Below are positions 1-8,180 of a stretch of 64,000 bases of DNA, in pieces. This DNA is from Cupriavidus agavae (lineage in GTDB: Bacteria > Pseudomonadota > Gammaproteobacteria > Burkholderiales > Burkholderiaceae): assembly GCF_004217045.1 (NCBI RefSeq), contig NZ_SGXM01000003.1:186001-250000 (forward strand), in the 5' to 3' direction. The notes beneath the pieces are model-generated. The model was not told where the DNA came from, did not search any database, and saw only the letters and a list, made by a program, of their open reading frames with translations. The number at the start of each line of letters is the position of its first letter. Position 1 is the stretch's first letter. The translations under genes and the position numbers were made by a program.

Positions 1-1596
1 TTCTCGTCGGTCACCGGCGGCACACGCGTGCTGTCGGACTGGATCGTGGTGCGCATCACGACCAATCCCGGCGAGAGCTTCATCGACCGCATGATCGGCA
101 TGGTCGAGGGCGCCAAGCGCCAGAAGACGCCGAACGAGCTGGCGCTGACCATCCTGCTGGTGGGCCTGACGCTGGTGCTGCTGCTGGCCACCGCCACGCT
201 GCAGCCGTACTCGCTCTACGCGGTGCTGGTGACCAAGGCCGGCGTGCCGGTGTCAGTGACGGTGCTCGTGGCGCTGCTGGTCTGCCTGATCCCCACCACC
301 ATCGGCGGGCTGCTGTCGGCCATCGGCGTGGCCGGCATGAGCCGGATGATGGAAGCCAACGTGATCGCCACGTCGGGCCGCGCGGTGGAGGCGGCCGGCG
401 ATGTGGACGTGCTGCTGCTCGACAAGACCGGCACGATCACCCACGGCAACCGCCAGGCCGCGCGCTTCATCGCCGCGCCCGGCGTGACCGAGCGCCAGCT
501 GGCCGAGGCCGCGTGGCTGTCGTCGCTGGCCGATGAGACGCCCGAGGGCCGCAGCATCGTCACGCTGGCGCGCCAGCGTCCCGGCACGGCGGCGCCGGAG
601 CTGACCACGCGTGGCATGGGTGCGCCGGTGTTCGTGCCGTTCACCGCGCAGACGCGCATGAGCGGCGTGGACATGACCAGCGGCAACCTGGTGCGCAGCG
701 TGCGCAAGGGCTCGGCCGATGCGCTGCGCCGCTACGTGACCGAACGCGCCGGCAAGTTTCCGGAAGCCGTGATGCAATCCGTGGACGATGTGGCGCGCGC
801 CGGCAGCACGCCGCTGGTGGTCTGCGAGTCGGTGTCGGAAGGCACCGAGGACAGCGTGCGCGTGCTGGGCGTGGTGGAGCTCAAGGACATCGTCAAGACC
901 GGCATCCGCGAACGCTTCGGCGAACTGCGCAAGATGGGCATCCGCACCGTGATGATCACCGGCGACAACCGGCTGACCGCGGCCTCGATCGCGGCCGAGG
1001 CCGGCGTCGACGACTTCCTGGCGGAAGCCACGCCCGAGGCCAAGCTCGCGCTGATCCGCGAGTACCAGGGGCAGGGGCGGCTGGTGGCGATGACCGGCGA
1101 CGGCACCAACGATGCGCCCGCGCTGGCCCAGGCCGATGTGGCCGTGGCCATGAACAGCGGCACGCAGGCGGCGCGCGAGGCCGGCAACATGGTGGACCTC
1201 GACAGCAACCCGACCAAGCTGATCGAGATCGTGGAGATCGGCAAGCAGATGCTGATGACGCGCGGCTCGCTGACCACGTTCAGCGTGGCCAACGACATCG
1301 CCAAGTACTTCGCCATCATCCCGGCCGCGTTTGCCACCACGTATCCGCAGCTGAACCTGCTCAACGTGATGCATCTGTCCACGCCGGCGTCGGCCATCAT
1401 GTCGGCCGTGATCTTCAACGCGCTGATCATCGTGGCGCTGATTCCGCTGGCCCTGCGCGGCGTCACGTACCGCCCGCTCGGCGCGGCCGTGCTGCTGCGC
1501 CGCAACCTGCTGATCTACGGCCTGGGCGGCATCGTGGTGCCGTTTGCCGGGATCAAGCTGATCGACATGTTGCTGACGATGGTCGGCTGGATCTGA
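1..1596 (+). CDS. kdpB: KdpB, potassium-transporting P-type ATPase catalytic subunit (5' partial)
   Basis: Catalytic ATPase of the inner-membrane KdpFABC high-affinity K+ pump. The reading frame is open from base 1 ([10 protein letters not shown]), so the start lies upstream; 531 residues are present and the family is about 680-690 long, so roughly 150 are missing. Visible motifs are the phosphorylation loop DKTGTIT (Asp codon at 421), MITGDN (near 955) and the hinge motif GDGTNDAP (near 1096), followed by three C-terminal membrane helices. It ends 16 bases before kdpC, consistent with one kdp operon that continues into kdpD and kdpE. Identification is certain; only the N-terminal part is unseen. 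Confidence 0.97.
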   Translation, partial: FSSVTGGTRVLSDWIVVRITTNPGESFIDRMIGMVEGAKRQKTPNELALTILLVGLTLVLLLATATLQPYSLYAVLVTKAGVPVSVTVLVALLVCLIPTTIGGLLSAIGVAGMSRMMEANVIATSGRAVEAAGDVDVLLLDKTGTITHGNRQAARFIAAPGVTERQLAEAAWLSSLADETPEGRSIVTLARQRPGTAAPELTTRGMGAPVFVPFTAQTRMSGVDMTSGNLVRSVRKGSADALRRYVTERAGKFPEAVMQSVDDVARAGSTPLVVCESVSEGTEDSVRVLGVVELKDIVKTGIRERFGELRKMGIRTVMITGDNRLTAASIAAEAGVDDFLAEATPEAKLALIREYQGQGRLVAMTGDGTNDAPALAQADVAVAMNSGTQAAREAGNMVDLDSNPTKLIEIVEIGKQMLMTRGSLTTFSVANDIAKYFAIIPAAFATTYPQLNLLNVMHLSTPASAIMSAVIFNALIIVALIPLALRGVTYRPLGAAVLLRRNLLIYGLGGIVVPFAGIKLIDMLLTMVGWI

Positions 1597-1612
1597 AATT
1601 AGGAGAATTGCT

Positions 1613-2227
1613 ATGTCCGCACAAGGCCATCTCAAGCTGGAAACGCCGGCCAGCCAGCCCGGCATGCTGCGCCCGGCGCTGACCCTGTTCGTTGCGCTGT
1701 CGGTCGTTACCGGGCTGCTGTATCCGGGGCTGGTCACCGGCATCGCCCAGGCCGTGTTCCCGCATCAGGCCGCCGGCTCGCTGATCGTCCGCCATGGCGA
1801 GACGGTTGGCTCGGAACTGATCGGCCAGCCGTTCTCGGACCCGAAGTACTTCTGGGGCCGCCTCTCGGCCACCGCGCCGATGCCCTACAACGGTGCGGCG
1901 TCGGTAGGTTCGAATCTCGGCCCGACCAACCCCGCGCTGACCGACGCCGCCAAGGGCCGCATCGACGCGCTGCACGAAGCCGATCCCGGCAACCGCGCGC
2001 CGATCCCCGTGGATCTGGTCACGGCGTCGGGCAGCGGCCTCGACCCGCATATCAGCGTGGCGGCGGCGCAATACCAGGTGGCCCGCGTGGCGCGCCTGCG
2101 CGGCTTGCCGACGCTGCGGGTCGAGGCGCTGGTCAAGGCGAACACCGAGGGACCGGGGCTGGGCGTGCTGGGGGAGCCGGGCGTCAATGTGCTGAAGCTG
2201 AATCTGGCGCTGGATGACATCAAGTAG
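1613..2227 (+). CDS. kdpC: KdpC, potassium-transporting ATPase subunit C
   Basis: Small single-span subunit of the Kdp pump that stabilises the KdpA-KdpB complex. At 204 residues it is of normal family length. A hydrophobic membrane segment lies at about residues 18-42 ([19 protein letters not shown]), and the conserved family stretches [27 protein letters not shown] and [10 protein letters not shown] are all present. The start is preceded by AGGAGA with 6-7 bases spacing. It lies directly behind kdpB and ahead of kdpDE. Confidence 0.97.
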   Translation: MSAQGHLKLETPASQPGMLRPALTLFVALSVVTGLLYPGLVTGIAQAVFPHQAAGSLIVRHGETVGSELIGQPFSDPKYFWGRLSATAPMPYNGAASVGSNLGPTNPALTDAAKGRIDALHEADPGNRAPIPVDLVTASGSGLDPHISVAAAQYQVARVARLRGLPTLRVEALVKANTEGPGLGVLGEPGVNVLKLNLALDDIK

Positions 2228-2240
2228 CGCGTGTTTGCGC

Positions 2241-2267
2241 CCCCTCTCCCACTTCGCGGGAGAGGGG
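2241..2267. repeat. Intergenic inverted repeat (REP-like hairpin) between kdpC and kdpD
   Basis: A perfect 10-base inverted repeat, CCCCTCTCCC and GGGAGAGGGG, flanks a 7-base loop. Shorter or degenerate relatives of the same CCCCTCTCCC...GGGAGAGGGG pattern are seen near 56814-56850 and 63297-63316, always between genes. No T run follows, so it is more likely a dispersed intergenic repeat or mRNA-stability hairpin than a terminator. Confidence 0.6.
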
Positions 2268-2326
2268 AGAAAACCGAGGGCAGCTTAAAAACAAATTCCC
2301 CGCCCACATGGCACAATCGCCGCACG

Positions 2327-5185
2327 ATGACCGACCCCCTTCGTCCTGATCCCGACGCGCTGCTGCAACGCATGCAGGCGGAGGACGTGCGCGCCGCGCG
2401 CGGCAAGCTGCGGGTGTACTTTGGCGCGTCGGCTGGCGTAGGCAAGACCTTTGCGATGCTGGCCGCCGCCCGGGCGCTGCGCGAGCAGGGGGCCGACGTG
2501 GTGATCGGCGTGGTGGAGACGCATGGCCGCACCGAGACCGAGGCGCTGGTGCAGGGCCTGGAGCACCTGCCGCTGCGCGAGGTGCCGTACCGCGACCGTG
2601 TGCTGCGCGAGTTCGATCTCGACGGCGCGCTGGCGCGGCGCCCCGCGCTGGTGCTGGTGGATGAGCTGGCCCATTCCAACGCGGCCGGCAGCCGGCATCC
2701 CAAGCGCTGGCAGGACATCGGGGAACTGCAGGCCGCCGGCATCGACGTCTGGACCACGGTCAACGTGCAGCATCTGGACAGCCTGAACCAGGCGGTCGGC
2801 GGCATCACCGGCGTGCGGGTCTGGGAAACGGTGCCCGATACCGTGTTCGATGGTGCCGACGAGGTGGTGCTGGTCGATCTCCCCGCCGACGAACTGCTGC
2901 GCCGGCTGCGCGAGGGCAAGGTCTACCTGCCCGAGCAGGCGCGCCACGCGGCGCGCAATTTCTTCCGCAAGGGCAACCTGATCGCGCTGCGCGAGCTGGC
3001 GCTGCGCCGCACCGCCGACCGCGTGGACGACGATGTCCGCGCGTACCGCGATGCCAAGTCGATCGCGCCGGTGTGGCGCACGCGCGAGGCAGTGCTGGCG
3101 TGCATCGGGCTGGGCGACGATGCCGAGCAGGTGGTGCGCAGCGCGCACCGGCTGGCGAGCCAGCTCGACTGTGACTGGCACGTGGTGACCATCGCCGCGT
3201 CCCACCTCGTGCCGCCCGCCGACACGCTGCGGGTGCGCCTGCGCGCGGCGATGCAACTGGCCGAATCGCTGGGCGCCCGCACCGAGACGCTTGCCGGCCA
3301 CGATCTGGTGCAGGCCGTGGCCGGCTATATCCGCCGTCACAACCTGACCAAGGTGCTGGTGGGCAGGGCGCGCACCGAATGGCGCGCCGAAGGGGGGCTC
3401 GTCGAACGGGCGCGGATGTGGCTGGCGCGGGCCATCGCGCCGCTGCTCGGCGCCGGCAACCGGCTGATCGGCCGGCAGTCGTTTGCCGATGCCCTGGCGG
3501 CGGGGTGCCCCGAGGTCGATGTGATGCGGGTGGCCGCCGATACCGTGCGCGACCATATGCGCCCCGAAAGCCGCCCGGCCCGCCCCGGGCACGACGGCGC
3601 AGCGGCGGCCGGTACCGCGACGCTGCGCAGCGGCGACTACGGCTGGGCGGTGGCGTGGTGCGGGGTGGCCACGGCTGTCTCGATGCTCGCGCGGCCATGG
3701 TTCGACCAGGTCAACATCGCGATGCTGTTCCTGGTGGCCGTGGTCGTGGTGGCGCTGCGCCACGGGCGCGGGCCGGCGGCGGTGGCGTCGGTGCTGTCGG
3801 TGGCGTCGTTCGATTTCTTCTTCGTGGCCCCGCGCATGTCGTTCGCGGTCAGCGACGTGCAGTACCTGCTGACGTTCTTCGTGCTGCTGGCGGTCGGGCT
3901 GGTCATCGGCCAGCTGACCGCAGGGCTGCGCGAGCAGGCGCAGGTCTCGGTACGGCGCGAGACCGACGCGCGCACGCTCTACGAACTGGCGCGCGAACTG
4001 TCGGCGGCGCTCACCACCGCCCAGATCGTCGAGATCGGCGGGCGCTTCCTGCACGCGGCGTTCGATGCGCACGCCACGTTCTTCCTCGTCAACGACAGCC
4101 GCCGGCTGGTCCCGATGTCGCCGCCCGCGCCGCCGGCATCGGCGGACAGCGGCCCGCGCACACCCAAGGGCGAAGCCACCGATACCGTGCTGGCGCAGTG
4201 GGTGTTCGACCACGGCGAGCCGGCCGGCACCGGCACCAATACGCTACCGGGCAGCACCGTGCTGTACCTGCCGCTGAAGGCGCCGATGCAGACGCGCGGC
4301 GTGCTGGCCGTGGAGCCGCGCGCCTGGCACGCGCTGGCCGAGCCCGCGCTGCGCCGGCAGGCCGATGTCTTCGCCACGCTGATGGCGATTGCCATCGAGC
4401 GGCTGCATTACGTGGACGTGGCGCAGCGCGCGCTGCTGTCGATCGAATCGGAGCGGCTGCGCAGTTCGCTGCTGGCGGCGGTGTCGCACGACCTGCGCAC
4501 GCCGCTGACCGGCCTGCTCGGCATGGCCGAGACGCTGCAGCGCGCCGAGCCGCCGCTGGCCCGCGACGTGGCCGACACGGTGGACGCGATCCATGCCCAG
4601 GCGCAGCGCATGCGCACGATGGTGGTGAATCTGCTCGACATGGCACGGCTGCAGCAGCACGACGTCACGCTGCAGCGCGGCTGGCAATCGCTGGAGGAAC
4701 TGGTGGGCGCGGCGCTGGCGTCGATGCGCGAGACGCTGGCGGGCCACCGCATCGACGTGGCGGACCTCTCCGCGCTGCCGCTGGTCGAGTGCGACGGCGT
4801 GCTGATGGAGCGCGTGCTGTGCAACCTGTTCGAGAACGCCGCCAAGTACACGCCGCCGGGCACGGTGGTGCGCGTGCGCGGCGAGGTGACCGGCAGCGAG
4901 GCCAGCGACGAGGTGCGGCTGATCGTCGAGGACGAGGGCCCCGGCGTGCCGGCCGGCCAGGCGCGCCATATCTTCGAGAAATTCACACGCGGCGAGCGCG
5001 AATCGGCCACGGCTGGCGTGGGCCTGGGACTGGCGGTCTGCGAGGCCATCGTGCAGGCGCACGGCGGCCGGATCTGGGTCGAGCCCGCCACGCCCGGCGC
5101 CCGCTTCATCGTGGCCTTGCCGCGCGGCAACCCGCCGGCCATCGAGCCCGAGCCGCTCGACGAAACCCTTCACTTTCCGCACTGA
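2327..5185 (+). CDS. kdpD: KdpD, osmosensitive K+ channel sensor histidine kinase
   Basis: Membrane sensor kinase that controls the kdp operon through KdpE. It has 952 residues from the ATG at 2327; the frame is open back to 2231, but that stretch includes the intergenic hairpin, so the downstream start is chosen. Domains in order: KdpD N-terminal nucleotide-binding domain with GASAGVGKT (33-41), VETHGRTET and VDELAHSN; Usp-like domain (about 245-375); membrane domain of about four helices (about 435-530); GAF-like region (about 555-680); dimerisation domain with SHDLRTPL (phospho-His near 721); ATPase domain with NAAKYT and GPGVP. All parts of a canonical KdpD are present. kdpE follows 11 bases after its stop. 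Confidence 0.96.
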   Translation: MTDPLRPDPDALLQRMQAEDVRAARGKLRVYFGASAGVGKTFAMLAAARALREQGADVVIGVVETHGRTETEALVQGLEHLPLREVPYRDRVLREFDLDGALARRPALVLVDELAHSNAAGSRHPKRWQDIGELQAAGIDVWTTVNVQHLDSLNQAVGGITGVRVWETVPDTVFDGADEVVLVDLPADELLRRLREGKVYLPEQARHAARNFFRKGNLIALRELALRRTADRVDDDVRAYRDAKSIAPVWRTREAVLACIGLGDDAEQVVRSAHRLASQLDCDWHVVTIAASHLVPPADTLRVRLRAAMQLAESLGARTETLAGHDLVQAVAGYIRRHNLTKVLVGRARTEWRAEGGLVERARMWLARAIAPLLGAGNRLIGRQSFADALAAGCPEVDVMRVAADTVRDHMRPESRPARPGHDGAAAAGTATLRSGDYGWAVAWCGVATAVSMLARPWFDQVNIAMLFLVAVVVVALRHGRGPAAVASVLSVASFDFFFVAPRMSFAVSDVQYLLTFFVLLAVGLVIGQLTAGLREQAQVSVRRETDARTLYELARELSAALTTAQIVEIGGRFLHAAFDAHATFFLVNDSRRLVPMSPPAPPASADSGPRTPKGEATDTVLAQWVFDHGEPAGTGTNTLPGSTVLYLPLKAPMQTRGVLAVEPRAWHALAEPALRRQADVFATLMAIAIERLHYVDVAQRALLSIESERLRSSLLAAVSHDLRTPLTGLLGMAETLQRAEPPLARDVADTVDAIHAQAQRMRTMVVNLLDMARLQQHDVTLQRGWQSLEELVGAALASMRETLAGHRIDVADLSALPLVECDGVLMERVLCNLFENAAKYTPPGTVVRVRGEVTGSEASDEVRLIVEDEGPGVPAGQARHIFEKFTRGERESATAGVGLGLAVCEAIVQAHGGRIWVEPATPGARFIVALPRGNPPAIEPEPLDETLHFPH

Positions 5186-5196
5186 GTCCGCCCGCG

Positions 5197-5892
5197 ATGC
5201 CTTTCGATTTCTCGCCGACCGTCCTGCTGGTCGAGGATGAACCCCATATCCGACGCTTCGTGCGCGAATCGCTGCAGGCCGAAGGCTGCACCGTGCACGA
5301 GGCCGAGACGCTCAAGCGCGGCCTGATCGACGCCGGCACCCGCCAGCCCGACATCGTCGTGCTGGACCTGGGCCTGCCCGATGGCGACGGCATGACGCTG
5401 ATCCGCGAGATGCGTACGTGGACCGAGGTGCCGGTGCTGGTGCTCTCGGCCCGTACCGGCGAGGCCGACAAGATCGCCGCGCTGGACGCCGGCGCCGACG
5501 ACTACCTGACCAAGCCCTTCGGGGTGGGCGAACTCGTGGCGCGCGTGCGGGTGCTGTTGCGCCGCCACGCCAAGGCCAATCCCCAGGGCACGCCCCAGAT
5601 CCAGTTCGGCGAGGTGCGCGTGGACCTGGCCAACCGGCTGGTCACGCGCGGCGAGGCCGCCGTGCACCTGACCCCGATCGAATACCGGCTGCTGGCCGTG
5701 CTGATCGCCCATCGCGGCAAGGTCATGACGCACCGGGAGCTGCTGCGGGAGGTGTGGGGGCCGTCACATTCGGAAAGCAGCCACTATCTGCGCGTCTACA
5801 TGGGGCACCTGCGCCACAAGCTGGAGGCCGATCCGGCGCAGCCAGTACACCTGCTCACCGAGGTGGGAGTGGGCTACCGGTTTGCGGGGTAG
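5197..5892 (+). CDS. kdpE: KdpE, OmpR-family response regulator of the kdp operon
   Basis: Cytoplasmic transcription factor phosphorylated by KdpD. It is 231 residues from MPFDFSP; the frame is open far upstream only because it runs antisense-like through kdpD, and the ATG at 5197 gives the normal family N-terminus. The receiver domain shows the acidic pair VEDEP, the phospho-Asp in VVLDLGLPDG (about residue 56), the Thr/Ser in VLSARTGE and the Lys in LTKPFG. The C-terminal winged helix carries LTPIEYRLL and LRHKLEADP. It is the last gene of the kdp operon; no clear terminator is seen before the next gene. Confidence 0.95.
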   Translation: MPFDFSPTVLLVEDEPHIRRFVRESLQAEGCTVHEAETLKRGLIDAGTRQPDIVVLDLGLPDGDGMTLIREMRTWTEVPVLVLSARTGEADKIAALDAGADDYLTKPFGVGELVARVRVLLRRHAKANPQGTPQIQFGEVRVDLANRLVTRGEAAVHLTPIEYRLLAVLIAHRGKVMTHRELLREVWGPSHSESSHYLRVYMGHLRHKLEADPAQPVHLLTEVGVGYRFAG

Positions 5893-5949
5893 GCCGCTGG
5901 CGGGCCACACGGATCGGGGTTGACCGGTTCTGCTCCATGTACCTCCCAT

Positions 5950-5967
5950 CGGGGGTCTGAAACGATG
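5950..5967 (+). promoter_or_regulatory. Shared upstream element, copy 1 (GGTCTGAAACGATG)
   Basis: A short motif resembling GGTTGTCTGAAAGGATGG lies about 70 bases before the first YadA-head gene. Similar sequence recurs about 78 bases before the short paralogue (7775-7792) and about 47 bases before the third gene (8121-8134). Its recurrence at the same place suggests a promoter or regulatory element carried along with gene duplication, but no known sigma-factor consensus is clearly matched. Confidence 0.35.
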
Positions 5968-6035
5968 CTTCCGCCACGGTACGGTGCTTGCCGTGCCGCC
6001 GGCGATTCCCGATCCCTGATATCCGGAGCGAAGCG

Positions 6036-6866
6036 ATGACTCAGCGAACCACTCAGACAGCACAAGCCCAATCCGGCATTCCATACTTCCGGGCGAACAG
6101 CAACGGCCCCGATGCGTCGGCGTCGGGCGGTGGCGCCATTGCCGTCGGTACATCCGCGAATGCCCAGGTGGGCGACGCGATTGCCATCGGCACCGAGGCC
6201 ATTGCCGACGGCGAGCACAACGGCCTGGCCATCGGCACGACCGCGCACGCGTCGAGCTACTACACGGTGGCCGTGGGGCGCGGCGCGTTGGCTGCCGGGC
6301 CGCGAGCGACCGCGCTCGGTGCCGAGACCGTCGCCGAGGGCGACCATAGCCTGGCGGCGGGCGGCTCCGCGAGCGCGCCGGCAACGTTCTCGACCGCCGT
6401 AGGCACCCGGGCAAGCGCTGCCGACGAGGGCGCGAGCGCGTTCGGACGCTCCGCCAAGGCGACGGGCTTCTATAGCCTCGCCATCGGCACGGGCAGCGCG
6501 GCCAGCGAGGACTCCTCCGTGGCGATGGGAACCAAGGCTTCAGCGGCCGCGCCGGGAGGGGTGGCGATCGGCGGTGGCGCCAAGGTGTTTGCCGACCGGG
6601 GTGCGGCGCTGGGCAGCGACGCACGGGCGGAAGCGGTGGATGGCGTGGCACTGGGCGCCGGCTCGGTGTGCGACCGCAAGCGCGCCGTATCGGTGGGCAC
6701 GCAGGAGGCGACGCGCCAGATCGTCCATGTCGGCGCAGGCACGGACGGCACCGATGCGGTCAACGTCGAGCAGTTGCGCCAGATGCTGGCGGACGTGGTC
6801 GCTGCGCTGGACCAGCGGCTCGACGCGCTCGATGCGCGGCTGGCGGCGATCGAGAAGGAGAACTGA
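6036..6866 (+). CDS. Anchorless YadA-head repeat protein 1
   Basis: 276 residues from the ATG at 6036, which has GGAG about 8 bases upstream; an in-frame ATG at 5988 has no comparable site. After a short polar N-terminus comes IPYFRANSN, then about 13 consecutive 14-residue repeats of the form AIGxxAxAxG that match the YadA head (Hep_Hag) fold, then a neck (AVSVGTQEATRQIVHVG, DAVNVEQL) and a short coiled-coil end (LDQRLDALDARLAAIEKEN). There is no signal peptide, no ESPR and no C-terminal four-strand YadA anchor, so it cannot be a complete trimeric autotransporter. One cysteine (GSVCDRK) sits where the relatives have Ala. It probably trimerises; location and role are unknown. First of five related genes. 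Confidence 0.85.
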   Translation: MTQRTTQTAQAQSGIPYFRANSNGPDASASGGGAIAVGTSANAQVGDAIAIGTEAIADGEHNGLAIGTTAHASSYYTVAVGRGALAAGPRATALGAETVAEGDHSLAAGGSASAPATFSTAVGTRASAADEGASAFGRSAKATGFYSLAIGTGSAASEDSSVAMGTKASAAAPGGVAIGGGAKVFADRGAALGSDARAEAVDGVALGAGSVCDRKRAVSVGTQEATRQIVHVGAGTDGTDAVNVEQLRQMLADVVAALDQRLDALDARLAAIEKEN

Positions 6867-6914
6867 GGCTGTATCCGCTGTTCAGGCCGCCGCCCGCAAA
6901 GGAATGCGGCCTGT

Positions 6915-6973
6915 ATTCATGATATCGATGTCGATATGTAATTATGAGCTATAGATATCCATCTGGATGATAT
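6915..6973. promoter_or_regulatory. AT-rich region with two inverted repeats upstream of the Sel1-repeat gene
   Basis: This segment is far more AT-rich than its surroundings. It contains a perfect inverted repeat ATATCGA-TG-TCGATAT (6922-6937) and a second, ATCCA-TC-TGGAT (6957-6968), about 20 bases further on. Tandem palindromes 80-130 bases before a start codon look like an operator or promoter region. No regulator gene is adjacent. Confidence 0.45.
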
Positions 6974-7050
6974 GGATCCGTTTGCCGGCATCCTACACTG
7001 AAGACGAGCCTGGCTTTTCCGCGCCAGCTGCAGGATTCCGGAGCCACGTC

Positions 7051-7740
7051 ATGTCCTTTCCCCCGATCCGCCTGGCCGCCCTCGTCCTTGCCATGGCGGT
7101 CGGCCTGCCAGCCGTCGCCGCCCCCGAAACGCCGGCTCCCGCCCAATCCCAGACCCGTGACGCCGTGACCGCCTATGAGGCGGGCCACTTCGACGCCGCG
7201 TTGCAGGGCTTTGCCGCCGCCGCGCAGCGGGGCAACCGGCTGGCGCAGTTCAACTACGCGATGATGCTGCTGCGCGGCGAGGGGACCACGGCGAAGCCGC
7301 AGGAGGCGCTGGTCTGGCTGCGGCGCGCTGCCGACAACCAGATGACGCATGCCCAGTTCACGCTGGGCGACCTCCACGAACGCGGCGGGCTGGTGCCGAA
7401 ATCGCTGGAGGAGGCCAACCGCTGGTACGAGCGGGCCGCGCAGGGCGGGCATACGCAAGCCCAGATGGCGCTGGCGACCAACTACTTCACCGGACGCGGC
7501 GTGCCGCGCGATTACGGCCAGGCGTTCGCCTGGTACTCGAAGGCGGCCACGGCCGGCGACGGCGGCGCGCAGTACATCGTCGCCAGCTATTACGAGCGCG
7601 GCTATCCGGGCATCGTCGAGCGCGACGTCGAACAGGCCAAGATCTGGTACGCCCGCGCCGCCGCCCATGGCGACCCCGGCGCGCTGGCCAAGCTGCGCTC
7701 GCTGCTGGAAGAGGGCCTGCGTGGCAAGTCGCAGATGTAG
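7051..7740 (+). CDS. Secreted Sel1-repeat (TPR-like) protein
   Basis: 229 residues. The start at 7051 follows GGAGCC and gives an ideal signal peptide (MSFPPIRLAALVLAMAVGLPAVAA, cut near residue 24); the longer frame from 6967 would bury it. The mature protein has about four to five Sel1 repeats, for example AQFNYAMMLLRGEG, AQFTLGDLHERGG, AQMALATNYFTGRGV and AQYIVASYYERG, each paired with AxxWYxRAA helices. Sel1 repeats are protein-interaction scaffolds, often periplasmic. It lies between the first and later YadA-head genes, has its own AT-rich upstream region and a different coding style, so it may be an unrelated insertion or a partner. Confidence 0.9.
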   Translation: MSFPPIRLAALVLAMAVGLPAVAAPETPAPAQSQTRDAVTAYEAGHFDAALQGFAAAAQRGNRLAQFNYAMMLLRGEGTTAKPQEALVWLRRAADNQMTHAQFTLGDLHERGGLVPKSLEEANRWYERAAQGGHTQAQMALATNYFTGRGVPRDYGQAFAWYSKAATAGDGGAQYIVASYYERGYPGIVERDVEQAKIWYARAAAHGDPGALAKLRSLLEEGLRGKSQM

Positions 7741-7774
7741 CGATGGAAGGGCCGCAATCCATGGCCCGGCCTCC

Positions 7775-7792
7775 GGTTGTCTGAAAGGATGG
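7775..7792 (+). promoter_or_regulatory. Shared upstream element, copy 2 (GGTTGTCTGAAAGGATGG)
   Basis: Second copy of the element at 5950-5967. Here a longer stretch is duplicated: CAATCCATGGCCCGGCCTCC (7755-7774) and the following 35 bases align with CAATCCATTCCCCGGCTGCTC (8100-8120) and what follows, ahead of the next gene. This indicates that whole gene-plus-leader units were copied. Confidence 0.4.
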
Positions 7793-7867
7793 ACTCGTCT
7801 GGCAAGGCCGCCGAAGCCCGGCTGCCGCCGGTGATCTTCCTTTCGACGGGCAATCCAGGAGCACGTC

Positions 7868-8098
7868 ATCGCACAACAGGGAATCAAGTTTTTCCGCGTG
7901 AATACGGGGTGGAGCGAGGACGCCGCCGACCGCAGTGCATCGGTATCGGTCGGCAGATCCGATTTGCGGCGGCAACTGACCAACGTGGCAGACGGAACAG
8001 ACCCCTCCGACGCCGCCACGCTCGGCCAGCTCCAGGCGGTCAGCGAGGCCCTGCAAAGGCTCCAGAGCAGGCTCGCCGCGCTGGAGGCCAGAAGCTAG
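7868..8098 (+). CDS. Very short YadA neck/stalk relative with probable ATC start
   Basis: A mini-paralogue of its neighbours. Reading from ATC at 7868, AGGAG at 7857-7861 sits 6 bases upstream and the protein begins AQQGIKFFRVNTG, the equivalent of the family's GxxYFRANS motif. It then goes straight into a neck (ASVSVG, RRQLTNVADGTDPSDAATLGQL) and a coiled-coil end (LQRLQSRLAALEARS), with no head repeats; total 76 residues. A GTG at 7898 would also open the frame but would cut off the shared motif and has no ribosome site. ATC is a very rare start, so the gene may be weakly translated or a fresh start-codon mutant of an ATG gene. Confidence 0.5.
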   Translation: MAQQGIKFFRVNTGWSEDAADRSASVSVGRSDLRRQLTNVADGTDPSDAATLGQLQAVSEALQRLQSRLAALEARS

Positions 8099-8120
8099 CC
8101 AATCCATTCCCCGGCTGCTC

Positions 8121-8134
8121 CCGGTTTGGAATGA
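8121..8134 (+). promoter_or_regulatory. Shared upstream element, copy 3 (CCGGTTTGGAATGATG)
   Basis: Third, more diverged copy of the element at 5950-5967 and 7775-7792, about 47 bases before the ATG of the second full-size YadA-head gene. The alignment continues on both sides with copy 2. Confidence 0.35.
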
Positions 8135-8180
8135 TGGCCCTGCCCGGCAACACTTCGCGGGCCACTCTTGGGAGCAGCAC

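Noticed and set aside
3379..5196. Apparent long N-terminal extension of KdpE
   Set aside because: It overlaps kdpD in another frame and is Arg/Ala/Gly-rich; KdpE homology begins only at 5197.
7898..8098. GTG-start version of the mini YadA gene
   Set aside because: Homology extends upstream to 7868 and the ribosome site fits the upstream position, not the GTG.
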